A stretch of DNA of 64,000 nucleotides from Enchytraeus crypticus (lineage: Eukaryota; Annelida; Clitellata; Enchytraeida; Enchytraeidae). The translations under genes and the position numbers were made by a program. The notes beneath the pieces are model-generated. The model saw nothing but the letters and a program-made list of their open reading frames with translations, was not told the origin of the DNA and made no database searches. Below are positions 1 to 11,036 of the stretch, piece after piece (the first letter of the stretch is position 1; the number at the start of each line of letters is the position of its first letter). The DNA is taken from assembly GCA_905160935.1 (NCBI GenBank), contig CAJHZI010000473.1, forward strand, positions 1,241,001 through 1,305,000, given 5' to 3'.

Positions 1-168
1 TTCATTTCGAAATTTATCTCAATCTGGTTGAAAGGTAGCAATGTAGTCGTAACGATTTAGTTTTACTTCTTCTTGTGGTTTCTTGGCAAAATATATATCG
101 TAGTTGAGAGCCTCTGCTGCAGCTAGGCCGAGCACGTCGCGTCTGCCGCAGAGCGAAAGTGGTATGAA
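1..168. repeat. Unclassified stretch with a partial second copy at 428-497
   Basis: Bases 1-60 and about 430-497 share GAAATTTATCTCA and GTAACGATTTAGTT/ATAACGATTTAGTT in the same order, with a few mismatches. SINE-B lies between the two copies. No exon of FANCM is visible here, so this is intron. Confidence 0.5.
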
Positions 169-400
169 TGTCTCAATAACGTAGGGGTAACGTCATGAAG
201 TTTTAAATTATAGATCCTGAGGTGAATTGAACCCTCGTTGGTTCGATTCCCAGCCGCGCTGATCTGAGAATAAAGTCTCGGACATTCACTGGACTGGTTA
301 CACGGAAAATGGTCTAAATTGCCTTACGGTTTAAACATGTGATATTAAAAAGTGATAGATATCGACATAGTTGATCGTTTCACTATAATGCATGTTTACT
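168..400 (+). mobile_element. SINE-B copy (tRNA-derived)
   Basis: The head GTCTCAATAACGTAGGGGTAACG with GGTTCGATTCC resembles RNA polymerase III boxes A and B of a tRNA. The body contains GGACATTCACTGGACTGGTT and ends TTGATCGTTTCACTATAATG. Related copies lie at 12527, 31694, 56268, 60107 and 63560, which defines the family inside this window. Confidence 0.8.
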
Positions 401-499
401 TTTTATGAAACATTTGCTATTAAAGTTAAACGGGTTCCATTGCGAAATTTATCTCAGTCCGGTTGAACGTTAGAAATGTAGTCATAACGATTTAGTTCT

Positions 500-672
500 G
501 CGACCGTGGAATGCACGTGTCGTAAAAGGCGACAAAGCACTGAGATCGAAACTAACGTCAGAAAGGGCATTGGGTTGGTGAGGGCATAGGCTGCTGAAAT
601 TGCTACAAAATTTTCTAATTCTTACCCTGTTAAACTGGGTTCAAGGGAAGAAGATGATGATTATGATGTTTC
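500..672 (+). mobile_element. Repeat-C copy with ATG-rich tail
   Basis: The order is CGACCGTGGAATGCACGTGTCG, GTCAGAAAGGGCATTGGGTT, TTAAACTGGGTTCAAGGGAAG and a GATGATGATT tail. About fifteen copies of this roughly 200-base family occur in the window in both orientations, always with the GATG-rich 3' tail, as expected of a retroposed SINE-like element. Confidence 0.75.
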
Positions 673-719
673 ATTACAGGCTTTAAGGGCTTTTTGATTT
701 ATTGGTTTATTGGTTTATT

Positions 720-862
720 GGCTGGAGCCAGTGGCGAAGTCGGTAAGATACTCGACCACGGATCAGTAGGTGCAGGTTCAAATCCTGGGCTCGCCCGTCA
801 CTGACATTGCTTGCGAGTGAGGAAACTGACGTTAACCTTAGCTTTAGCTTTACCAGCTTTAT
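720..862 (+). mobile_element. SINE-A copy (tRNA-derived)
   Basis: GGCTGGAGCCAGTGGCGAAG starts the element. GGTTCAAATCC is box B-like and GAGGAAACTGACGTTAAC marks the 3' part, followed by AGCTTT repeats. It directly precedes the minisatellite at 868. This is the most frequent family in the window, with about 18 copies. Confidence 0.85.
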
Positions 863-867
863 TGATT

Positions 868-1109
868 GATGCTATTCAGACAATGGTTTATTGATTGGTG
901 CTGTTCAGACAATGGTTTATAGATTGATGCTATTTAGACAATGGTTTATAGATTGATGCTATTCAAACAATGGTTTATAGATTGATGCTATTCAGACAAT
1001 GGTTTATAGATTGATGCTATACAGACAATGGTTTATTGATTGATGCTATACAGACAGTGGTTTATAGATTGATGCTATTGACAATGTTTTATCGATTGAT
1101 GCTATTCAG
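868..1109 (+). repeat. 29-bp minisatellite ending on a FANCM 3' splice site
   Basis: Nine units of 29 bases end in GATTGATGCTATTCAG (variants CTGTTCAG, CTATACAG) and begin ACAATGG. The last unit's CAG is the acceptor of the exon that begins ACAAGCAG at 1110, so each unit carries a copy of the acceptor plus the first four exon bases. Confidence 0.85.
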
Positions 1110-1406
1110 ACAAGCAGAGCAGTAAGGACGGCTACCTAACGGAGGCAGAACTGCAGTACTGGTCTCATCATTTGAAGGTAGATGAGTCTGATATTCCCGT
1201 CCTGCCCGGCCAGCAACCATTGCTCTCTCTACTGGACCTCTCTGTATGTCTTTAGATATGCCTACTCCTCTATTTACATTCCTGTGTAAAAATAGTGAAA
1301 ATAATTATTTGTAACTGACTCGACTTGATACACTCTCTCAGACTCTCTCTCTAGTTCTTTCTTCATCTCTCATTCCCTTTTTGTTCTCTTTCTATTTAGC
1401 TCTCTT

Positions 1407-1476
<70 letters not shown>

Positions 1477-2595
1477 CTCTCACTCTATGCTCCTACTCTC
1501 GTTAGTAATACATCATTTGTAATTATTCTCTGTATTTAACTCTATTTTTGTCGTCAATACATGTGTAAAGGTGTACTCTGTTAAGTAGTAAATATTTTCA
1601 CTAAATGTGCAGAGCTGTGCAGCAATTGATAAACTGTCCAAATGCGAAATATTGGAACAATGGGAGTAGGGTTCAAATCCAGTGTTGCACCTGTCGCTAC
1701 TTGATGTTAAATTAGAATTTACCCTTTATACATTAAGTTATTCCTGGGTTTATACATACACATATGTGTGTGCATATTTTTATGGCTTTTGTTTACATTT
1801 TTTACTGATCAGTTTACTGATTTTACTGATGTACAATATACATTTTGATCAGATAGCTGTGTATGATATGTGTGTATGATGTATATGTGTGTATATTGGA
1901 TCTTTATTATTATTATTATTATTCGCAACGAAAACATATATAGCAGTGTCATGGCTGAACTCGGTCTTCGATACTACTTTACAGAAATAGTTCAATAGTA
2001 ATAAAAAGCTAAATAGCAAATTCATTTAAATTAATGTCTAAACTAGTAGAAAATGTCTACCGTGTGATAAATAATAAATAATGTTTGTAATAAAATAATA
2101 AAAATGTTTATCTTGTGCGTGTGTGTGTAGGATCTCTGGTACACTCTCACATGATTGATAGCATGCTTGTAATGTTGATGGCAGGGTTGACTGATAATAT
2201 GATGTGGGACAGGGAGGACTAGAGAAAGTCTATTCGTATCCCGACCCTGGTTAAACTGGGATTTAAGGGAAGATGATGATGATGATGATGATGATGAATG
2301 TTGATGGCAGGGCGTGTAATTTTGATCATTTTTTTCATATTTCGCTACTTTTTGCGTTTATTGATTTGGTACTGCACATTTGCTGTACAGAAGAAGTCGG
2401 CGGATAAGAACACAACATTCAGCGCTATGAATGGATCGAGGAATGTTTCTCATTTTCATCTACCTACTGAACGCAGGGAATTATCACTGGGAGAGTGGAC
2501 AGCCTGGCAGGATAGACTGCAGACGTTCAATGCTGTAGAGCATTCACTGGAGTCCCGGCATCTCGTTCATCTCATAGAGTTCATCAGTCTGCAAG
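1110..2595 (+). CDS. FANCM: FANCM MHF-binding (MID) region, exons 1110-1243 and 2391-2595
   Basis: The two exons read [18 protein letters not shown]..., then [16 protein letters not shown]...[15 protein letters not shown]. In vertebrate FANCM this stretch just after the helicase binds the histone-fold pair MHF1/MHF2 (CENP-S/CENP-X) and stabilises DNA binding. The first exon needs one base from an upstream exon outside the window. It ends in phase 0 and joins the second exon in phase. The intron between them (1244-2390) holds a CT-rich tract and a repeat-C copy. Confidence 0.85.
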
Positions 2596-5500
2596 GTACA
2601 GTGGCTGATATTAAGTAGCTAATAAATAAAATGTTGACTGGTAATGGGTCACGCGTGAGGATCTCAGAGAGTTCAATGATCGGGCGAGAGATTGTGTCAG
2701 ACGCTGGATTAATGCTGTATGAGGACACGATAAGAAGAAGAATAAATAAAATTTAATATAGAAAATCTAATCATATACTTCTGGTGAATCCGAATCGGTA
2801 TATATGTTTTGATGACAAATGTTTTACCGTAGAAATGATTGCCCGATGAGAGTATGTGTGGTATTTTGTTTTGTATACAGGGCAAGCCAATAAGGATATG
2901 AATGATGCTTTGTTTTGTATACAGGACAAGCCTATAAGGAAACGGATGATATTTTGTTTTGTATACAGGACAAGCCTATAAGGAAACGGATGATATTTTG
3001 TTTTGTATACAGGACAAGCCGATAAGGAAACGGATGATATTTTGTTTTGTATACAGGACAAGCCTATAAGGAAACGGATGATATTTTGTTTTGTATACAG
3101 GACAAGCCTATAAGGAAACGGATGATATTTTGTTTTGTATACAGGACAAGCCTATAAGGAAACGGATGATATTTTGTTTTGTATACAGGACAAGCCTATA
3201 AGGAAACGGATGATATTTTGTTTTGTATACAGGACAAGCCTATAAGGAAACGGATGATATTTTGTTTTGTATACAGGACAAGCCGATAAGGAAACGGATG
3301 ATATTTTGTTTTGTATACAGGACAAGCCTATAAGGAAACGGATGATATATTATAAGGAAACGGATGATATTTGTTTTATACAGGACAAGTATACAGGACA
3401 AGCCTATAAGGAAACGGTATGATATTTTGTTTGTTTGTATACAGGACAAGCCTATAAGGATAAACGGATGATATTTTGTTTTGTATACAGGACAAGCCTA
3501 TAAGGAAACGGATGATATTTTGTTTTGTATACAGGACAAGCCTATAGGGAAACGGATGATATTTTGTTTTGTATACAGGACGAGCCTATAAGGAAACGGA
3601 TGATATTTTGTTTTGTATACAGGACAAGCCTATAAGGAAACGGATGATATTTTGTTTTGTATACAGGACAAGCCTATAAGGAAACGGATGATATTTTGTT
3701 TTGTATACAGGACAAGCCTATAGGGAAACGGATGATATTTTGTTTTGTATACAGGACAAGCCTATAGGGAAACGGATGATATTTTGTTTTGTATACAGGA
3801 CAAGCCTATAAGGAAACGGATGATATTTTGTTTTGTATACAGGACAAGCCTATAAGGAAACGGATGATATTTTGTTTTGTATACAGGACAAGCCTATAAG
3901 GAAACGGATGATATTTTGTTTTGTATACAGGACAAGCCGATGAGGATATGTATGATATGGAGATGAGAGCATTTCTCAATATGGACGACGTAATCATTCC
4001 TGACTCTGTTGTGCCGCTTGTTGACAAGAAGTCTAATGCTGACATCACGAGATACTGCAAACAGTCGAACAAAACCGGAGTAACCAAAGCAAAGCTTGGA
4101 ACAGGTATTTCTGTAAAAGAATATTCAAATAGAACCCTTGAAGTTTGTTTGAATTTGGCATATTGCAAATTAAGACAACAAAGAGTTGTTTAGCTTTTGA
4201 AATTAGTTATTGTATTTGTACTGAATTTTGTCCTCTTGAGTCAAATTGTAGAAGGAAGGTTCTGGCTCCCTTCTTTTAGTCTCTGCATTTGCATATTCTA
4301 CAGTAGTCCCTCTTTGCAATTTATTTATTTAATTATTCATTAAGTGATCTTTGATGGGTAAAATGGTATGGGTAGTCCATTGCATGATTTTTAGCGTATG
4401 TTGCAGTCGTTCAACTATCGTTGCTGTTGAAATGAGAATGGCTGAGATTCTTTAAGGAAATTCGGCCGACTAGTAGGTTCTATTCTGCCGACAATACTCA
4501 TGCTTGTGAAGTGAAATATTTTGGCTGAGCACGTCCTGAGTTATGTATGCTGAACCGATGGTCTGGAAATTGAGACGACTTTTTATTCAAAGCTCTCAAC
4601 ACTCGGTCGTCCAAGTTGATCACCTATCCTTATACTAACCAGGCTCGACGTTGCTTAACTTCATTTTGAATATCTTACCGACATCGCCACTGGCTCCAGC
4701 CAGTATATGTCAGTAGATGTCGGTAAGATATTGGACCGCGGATCAGTATGTGCGGGGTTCAAGTCCTGGGCTCGCCCGTCACTGACATTTCGAGTGAGGA
4801 AACTGACGTTAACATTAGCTTTTCTAAGCTTTTATTTATTGACGCGAAGCTTAACCAATGCGCCAAATACCGCCACATTGCATGATATCTGAATATATTA
4901 CTGTTTAACATTTATTTTGATAATAATAATACTGCTAACTGTTGTACTCTGATAGAATTCAACTGAAATGTTACTCCGGTCTTTTGGCTTAAACTGCCAT
5001 AGGCACGTAGCAATTTACACTAAGAGGTGTGTGTATTTGTATTTGTATTTGATAAGAATTTGTATCTGAGATGCAAATCCATTCAGATGCATTTGTATTT
5101 GAGATGCACTCATATTTCTAATTTATTTGTATTTAAGGTTTATTTGTATTTTAGATGCATAATATTTCAAAGAAATTTCAAACCTGTGAATTTGTTTACA
5201 GATGAGGAGCAGCCGATTATAATCCACGAAGAAACCGATACTTATAAGATCTTAGACGACAAAATAGAAGAACAGGAAGAAGAAGATATTCCTGATGAGA
5301 CGTCTATGGTGTATGGCTGTGAGTCCAATGCTATGGCTGCAGATCACTGCAGTGGACACTTCATTGGAACTGAATCAGAATTAGACGTACGTGGAAGCAT
5401 AGATCATCGCCATCTTGGTTTTTCTACCAATGGCAATACGACCAGTGTCAATCAAACTGTAACAGAAAATCCAAGGTGCACTAGATTTCCGAACACAGTC

Positions 5501-8500
5501 GATGAACCACCTTCAACTGGATTCCATCAGCGTGACAATGTTGCTAGCAGCTCGTTGGGTCTGCCTTTCCTACCAGATGACATCTCGTCGATTCTTAATG
5601 AATTATTAAGAGCTGAAAGAGAAAATTTACATGAGATGATTAGGGTTCCTACGCCGCCCTCTTGTAATGATGCTGTGATGGAGTTACAGCAGCTAGAGTA
5701 CGCTAGTTTTATCCAGAGCTCTGATATTAGAAGATTAATTGAGCTGTCTCGGCAAGAAAGGGCTTGGAAGGATTTTATGCATCTAGTAAGTGATAGGAAG
5801 TCAAATGTTGGTGTTGAAAGTGGAACTTTAAGAGATACGCATAATTTGAACAAGCAATATTTTGTTGATTCAGAAGAAACTGTATTTCTTCCAGATTGCC
5901 CGTCTGAGGTGAATATGATACTGGAGAGTCGTGCTGACTCAAATGATCGCGTGGTGAATGATGAAAGCTGCGAGATTTTTACTCGTAGTAATGCATATCA
6001 AATGAAGAACAGTATTCCTGATGCAGACGTTTTAGTCGATTCTATGTACGAAACTAAAGCTATCACTGAGAGTTTTGTCGCTGTTAAAATTATATCAAGC
6101 TCCACTCCTAAGTCTTCGAAAAGTCAAACTAGTAGCATAGTCTTACAACCAAGTCAGCGTGCTAATGTTAAAAACATATCAAGCTCCACTCCTAAGTCTT
6201 CGAGAAGTCTATCTGATAACAAAGTCCTGCGGCCAAGTCAGCGTGCTTTATCTGCCGGCTTAAAAGAACTGCATAAACCTGATGCATCAAATTCTTGTCT
6301 CAGAGCTGTATCTGATAATGAAAATTACATGGAGACTTCTTTTGATAAAGTCCTGGACGATGATATGAAAGACTTTAACACTAATATCAATGAGTTGAAC
6401 ATGTCAGCTTACAATGATGCACCCGAACCATCCACTAGCTGTAATTTACTGCATGATGCGCAGCGAAATGTAGATTTAGTGCATACACCTGTGAAGAGGA
6501 TGACTAGCAAAAATCCCACAGAAAATCAGAACCTTCATTGTGATTATTTCGATGATGATGATGATGATATTCTTGTTGCTTGTCAGACGCCATTCGTTAA
6601 TCATCTCGCAGACTCTAAATTGAACCAGAGCTCCACGCAGTTAACTTACAGTCAAGCGCTGGCTTGCCTACATTCAACGTTGGACAGTTCTGCTCTACAA
6701 GTGTCCATGAAGTCCTCCACTCCAGGACGATCTGAATATCGTACGGATGCTAGGATGAACTCAGCTCACACCCGGAATCATGTGGAATCTTTAACTAGAG
6801 ACTATGTAGGATCGATCCCTTTGATTAGACCATTAGCTTCAATCCTAGCTGACCGTCAGGATGACGAATTTCTTACAGGTTCTGCAAAAAGCCGGTCGCC
6901 CTTGCAAAAAGATATAAAACAATTACTGAAAGATGAAGAGACTAGTGTTAAAAATAAAAAAGTGCTAACGAAAGGTAATAAAGTACTTTTTAAAGAAAAT
7001 GAAGAATTCGTTCAGGATCATGCCTCTATAGATATAACACCACAGTATCCGACAAACCAGGTATCTAAGGTTTTGAGAAATGGGTCGAACGTGGACCAAC
7101 AGAACGAGACTATAATATCTCACCAATCCAGTGCGCAAAAGCTTTTTAGTAGCGTTAAATCAAATCCTGCGATGAGTGAATCTAGCAGCAAATCAGCAGT
7201 TGAAGCATTGAGCTTTGTAAAATCCGCTGAACTGCTTCACGAAGAACCGCAGTTTGATCTACTCTTTGATCTGGAAGATTCCGAAGAGAATTCTGATGAG
7301 CACAAAGGATTGGTGGATGACAGCACGGTGGTTGGTAACCAGGGCGAACAACAGCAACAGACCGATGATGAATGTGAAGATGATGACATAATTCCACCGA
7401 GTCCTGAAGCTAAATCTGCGCCAAGTTCTGCTCGATCTTTGCTTGGATCAGGATTGCCGAATTCTGCCTTTCCGAATGCTGCTAGTGCTTTTGGACTCGG
7501 TGCTAGTGCACTCAGTGCTAGTGCACTCAATGCTGGTGCACTCAGTGCTAGTGCACTCAATGCTAGTGCACTTAGTGCTGGTGCACTCAGTGCTGGTGCA
7601 CTCAGTGCTAGTGCACTCGGTGCTGGTGCACTCAGTGCTAGTGCACTCAGTGCTGGTGCACTCAGTGCTAGTGCTGGTGCACTATATTCTGGTGCTTTAG
7701 GTTCTAGTGCTCTTAGTGCTAGTGCAATCAACGCTGGTGCATTTGGTGTTAATGCGCTTAGAGCTGGTGCACTTGATAATAATGCATTAAATGTTGGGGC
7801 CGCTTGTAAATCATTAACTACCCTGTCTGAATCACAATCGAAGTCAAAGATTTCTCCATCTCATAACTCCAATTTTACTTCTATGATAAATTCATTAGCT
7901 GCGGGAGATACTGATGCACATAGTAGTGCTGTAAATTACACTGAAGCAGTTGCTGGCCCTTTGCAACCGAGCTTTAAACCTATTAAAACTGTTGAAGTTA
8001 GTTCTTGCGCTAATAAAATCAAAAAAGTTGCTGGCTCTACGGATAATGTGATCAATGAAGGAATTAGCTCTCAAAGTGGCTTGATATGTCATGATCCTAT
8101 TACGATAGACAGCGATGAGTCAACTTGTGATTTTCCCAGTGATTTAAATGATGTTGAACACTACGGAGAATTTGATGATGATATGGTTTTATCACAGAAA
8201 CGAATGAAATCACACGAGTGGACATCGGATAAATCAACTGAACCAGCTTCTGATTATTTAACCAAGTTTCCCCTGATAGCGTGCAATAGCATTATCGAAA
8301 TCGACGCTGATTCTGCGAGGCTTGATCAATTCATTGGTAACAATTCTTTAACTCATGGGTTGAAAACGGACGACCGCAAGAATTCAAACTGTGAGCTAAA
8401 CTTTGATCTCGCCCTATTGGATTCCGACGATGACGACCTCTCGCAGCTTCTTGATGCCTGTGAGAACGTGGAACAAGAGCATAATAGTTCGACGTGTGCT

Positions 8501-10983
8501 GATGAAATGAAACGTGGAGAAGGGATGCAGAAGGACGAGTGGAATAAGGGTACAGCTCGGAGCGTGGCGTACTCTGTCGGTGTTGGGTGTAGTCAGAGAA
8601 TAGCGGTGGTGCAGCCCACAGTGAGAAGAGAGGCTGGAGCTGATGGGACGTCTAGTATCAGCCGTAGATCAGAGTATAGAGATGTAGCGTCAGGCTGTAA
8701 CAGCAGTGTGGTAGCTCCGCCCACTGATACAGTGCAGGGTTTGTATTGTACTACATAGGTTCTAACCTTATAATACAATTACCTTTAAAATGTAACCTAT
8801 GTAACCTTTAAAACAATCCCACAGATAAACTGTGTGATTGTTTTAGATTGCCTATAAATTGTTCGATGGTTCTGGACAATATAGTGTCTTATGGTAGAAG
8901 CGATATTTAATATAAGAGGCAGCGTCAGTCTGTAACAGCAGTGTTGTAGCTCCGTCCACTGACACAGTGCAAGGTTTGTATTGTACTACATCGGTTGTAA
9001 CCTTATAATAGTAACTAGTTAGCTAGCTAATTAGCTAGCTAGTTAGCTAGTTAGTGAGATAGGTCGTTAGTTAGTTAGCCAGCTTGCTAGTTGGTTAGTG
9101 AGTCATGAGTTAGTTAGATGGGTAGTTAGTTAGTAAGTTTGCTAGCTAGTTAGTTAGTTATTGAGATAGGTAGTTTGTTAGTTAGCCAACTTCTTAGTTA
9201 GTTAGTTAGTTAGTTAGTAAGTTAGTATAGTTAGTTAATTTGTTTCAATGACACAACATGCATATTTATAGAAACGCAAACCGATTTTCCAGTAAACTAT
9301 ATACATTTAGATATAATTAATCTACTTACTTTGCACTTTGAATATATTAAAATACTTAAAAGAAAATATTATAAATACTTCAAAATTATAACAATTTTAG
9401 CTGAGCCTGTGACATGACTGGTTAGAATTCTGATTGTGATTCAGTGTGTGTGGGTTCAACTTCTGGTCTCTCCCATCACTGATGTGCTTTCAAGAGTTGA
9501 AAATGATGTCAACTTTTTCACATTTAGCCTGAAAACTATTTAATATTTAAATATAATCAGTACTCATTAATTAGTCCTAATCCGATAAAATAAAAGCATC
9601 ATAGTGTTAGATAATGGTGAATCTTGAGCTTTCTGATTCTTTATTAACATGAATTGTATTGTTTATTTTGTGTTATGCTCAATGTCTTAATACCATTATT
9701 GTTAAATATTATTCTTCGTATTGCTATTGATGTAAGAATTTTTGATTTTTTCTTCTTACTTCTTGGAAGTTTTGAAGCTCTCTTCAAAAACTGTTAACTT
9801 GTAACAAATTGTGAAAATATATAAATTTTGTAAATTTTCAGTTGAAAGAATGCGAATGATTGAAGATGATTCGTTCGTTTAAGATAGAACATCGATAGAA
9901 GCGTTATGGGTGTACATTGTAGATGTATGCTGAGGTTATTGTTAGATTAATATAACCCCTGTAGATTAATAGTCACGTTGAACTGTCATATTTTTAAAAA
10001 TTTGCTTTATATTTGAGTTTCATGTTATCATGTATGATGGAAAACTGAAGCTATTGCCTGTATATTCAGTAACAACGGTGCTCTTACTGTTTTGAACGCT
10101 ATACAGATGCCACAGCTGAAGGAGATGACAGCTTTATTGTCGTACGTAAAAGGAAACATTGTCGGTTTTCTGTCTCGGAAAAATCTCCTAGAGATAATGA
10201 TGGTCTGTTGTACTGTTGTTCTTATTGATGCGGCGTAGCATCGAAATCTTGTGAATGGTCGAGATTTTTACTATCATTCTCTGCTACTAAATTTCCCTGT
10301 TGAACGATTATATTTATGAATATTTTAAAGGAATTTTTGATATATCTATCTCATCATCATTCCTTGAAGCCCTGTAGGTTGGGAATTATGTCTATCTAAT
10401 ATATCTCATCATTTTGTTATACCTAATTCTAAATTCTAGTACTCTAAAACATTAGAACTTTTAGTGCCTGTACTGACATAGTTCAAAACTCTATTTTGTG
10501 GTATATGTGGCAATCTGGCATGAATATGCTAGCCTTTATGTCAATATTTGAACTTTGTTGTTTTTTAGCTGATATAATCAAATTTAATATAATCATGTAA
10601 ATTAATGTAATCAAGCTATCTGCTGCTTTATATCATCATTATTTTAATCTACAGGAAAGACAAAGGGTAATACATCAGAGCTAGAGTCACCTGTGATTCC
10701 TCAACGAAAAGCTAAGAGATGTCAACAGGTATGTTCTACTTGATCCGTCTCTTTATCATCAGTTCCCAATAGCTCCTTCGATTTAACCTGACGTTAAATC
10801 ATTAGAATTGTTATTATATCATTTTTACTTGTATAATTTATATTTTGTTATTTAATTTTAATGTTTGCATTGTGTTATTATTTTCCTTATCCCAACCCTA
10901 GTTAAACTGGGATTTAAGGGAAGAGGATGATGATGATTGCGTATATATGGTTCCTGGTTAATGTGTACTATATTTGCCTCATG

Positions 10984-11036
<53 letters not shown>

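Noticed and set aside
2771-4168. Minus-strand frames with repeated [13 protein letters not shown] motifs
   Set aside because: Artefact of the 44-base minisatellite, opposite to FANCM.
5027-5201. Frame extension upstream of the FANCM giant exon
   Set aside because: Low-complexity TTTGTATTTGAGATGC repeat; the acceptor at 5200-5201 joins in phase and the extension has no conserved residues.
7237-7731. 164-residue minus-strand frame and an 85-residue + frame over the pentapeptide repeat
   Set aside because: Shadows of the coding minisatellite. The FANCM frame is supported by splicing phase on both sides.
8739-8758. FANCM ending at the TAG at 8756
   Set aside because: A donor at 8739 gives exact phase to the next conserved exons, which clearly continue FANCM.
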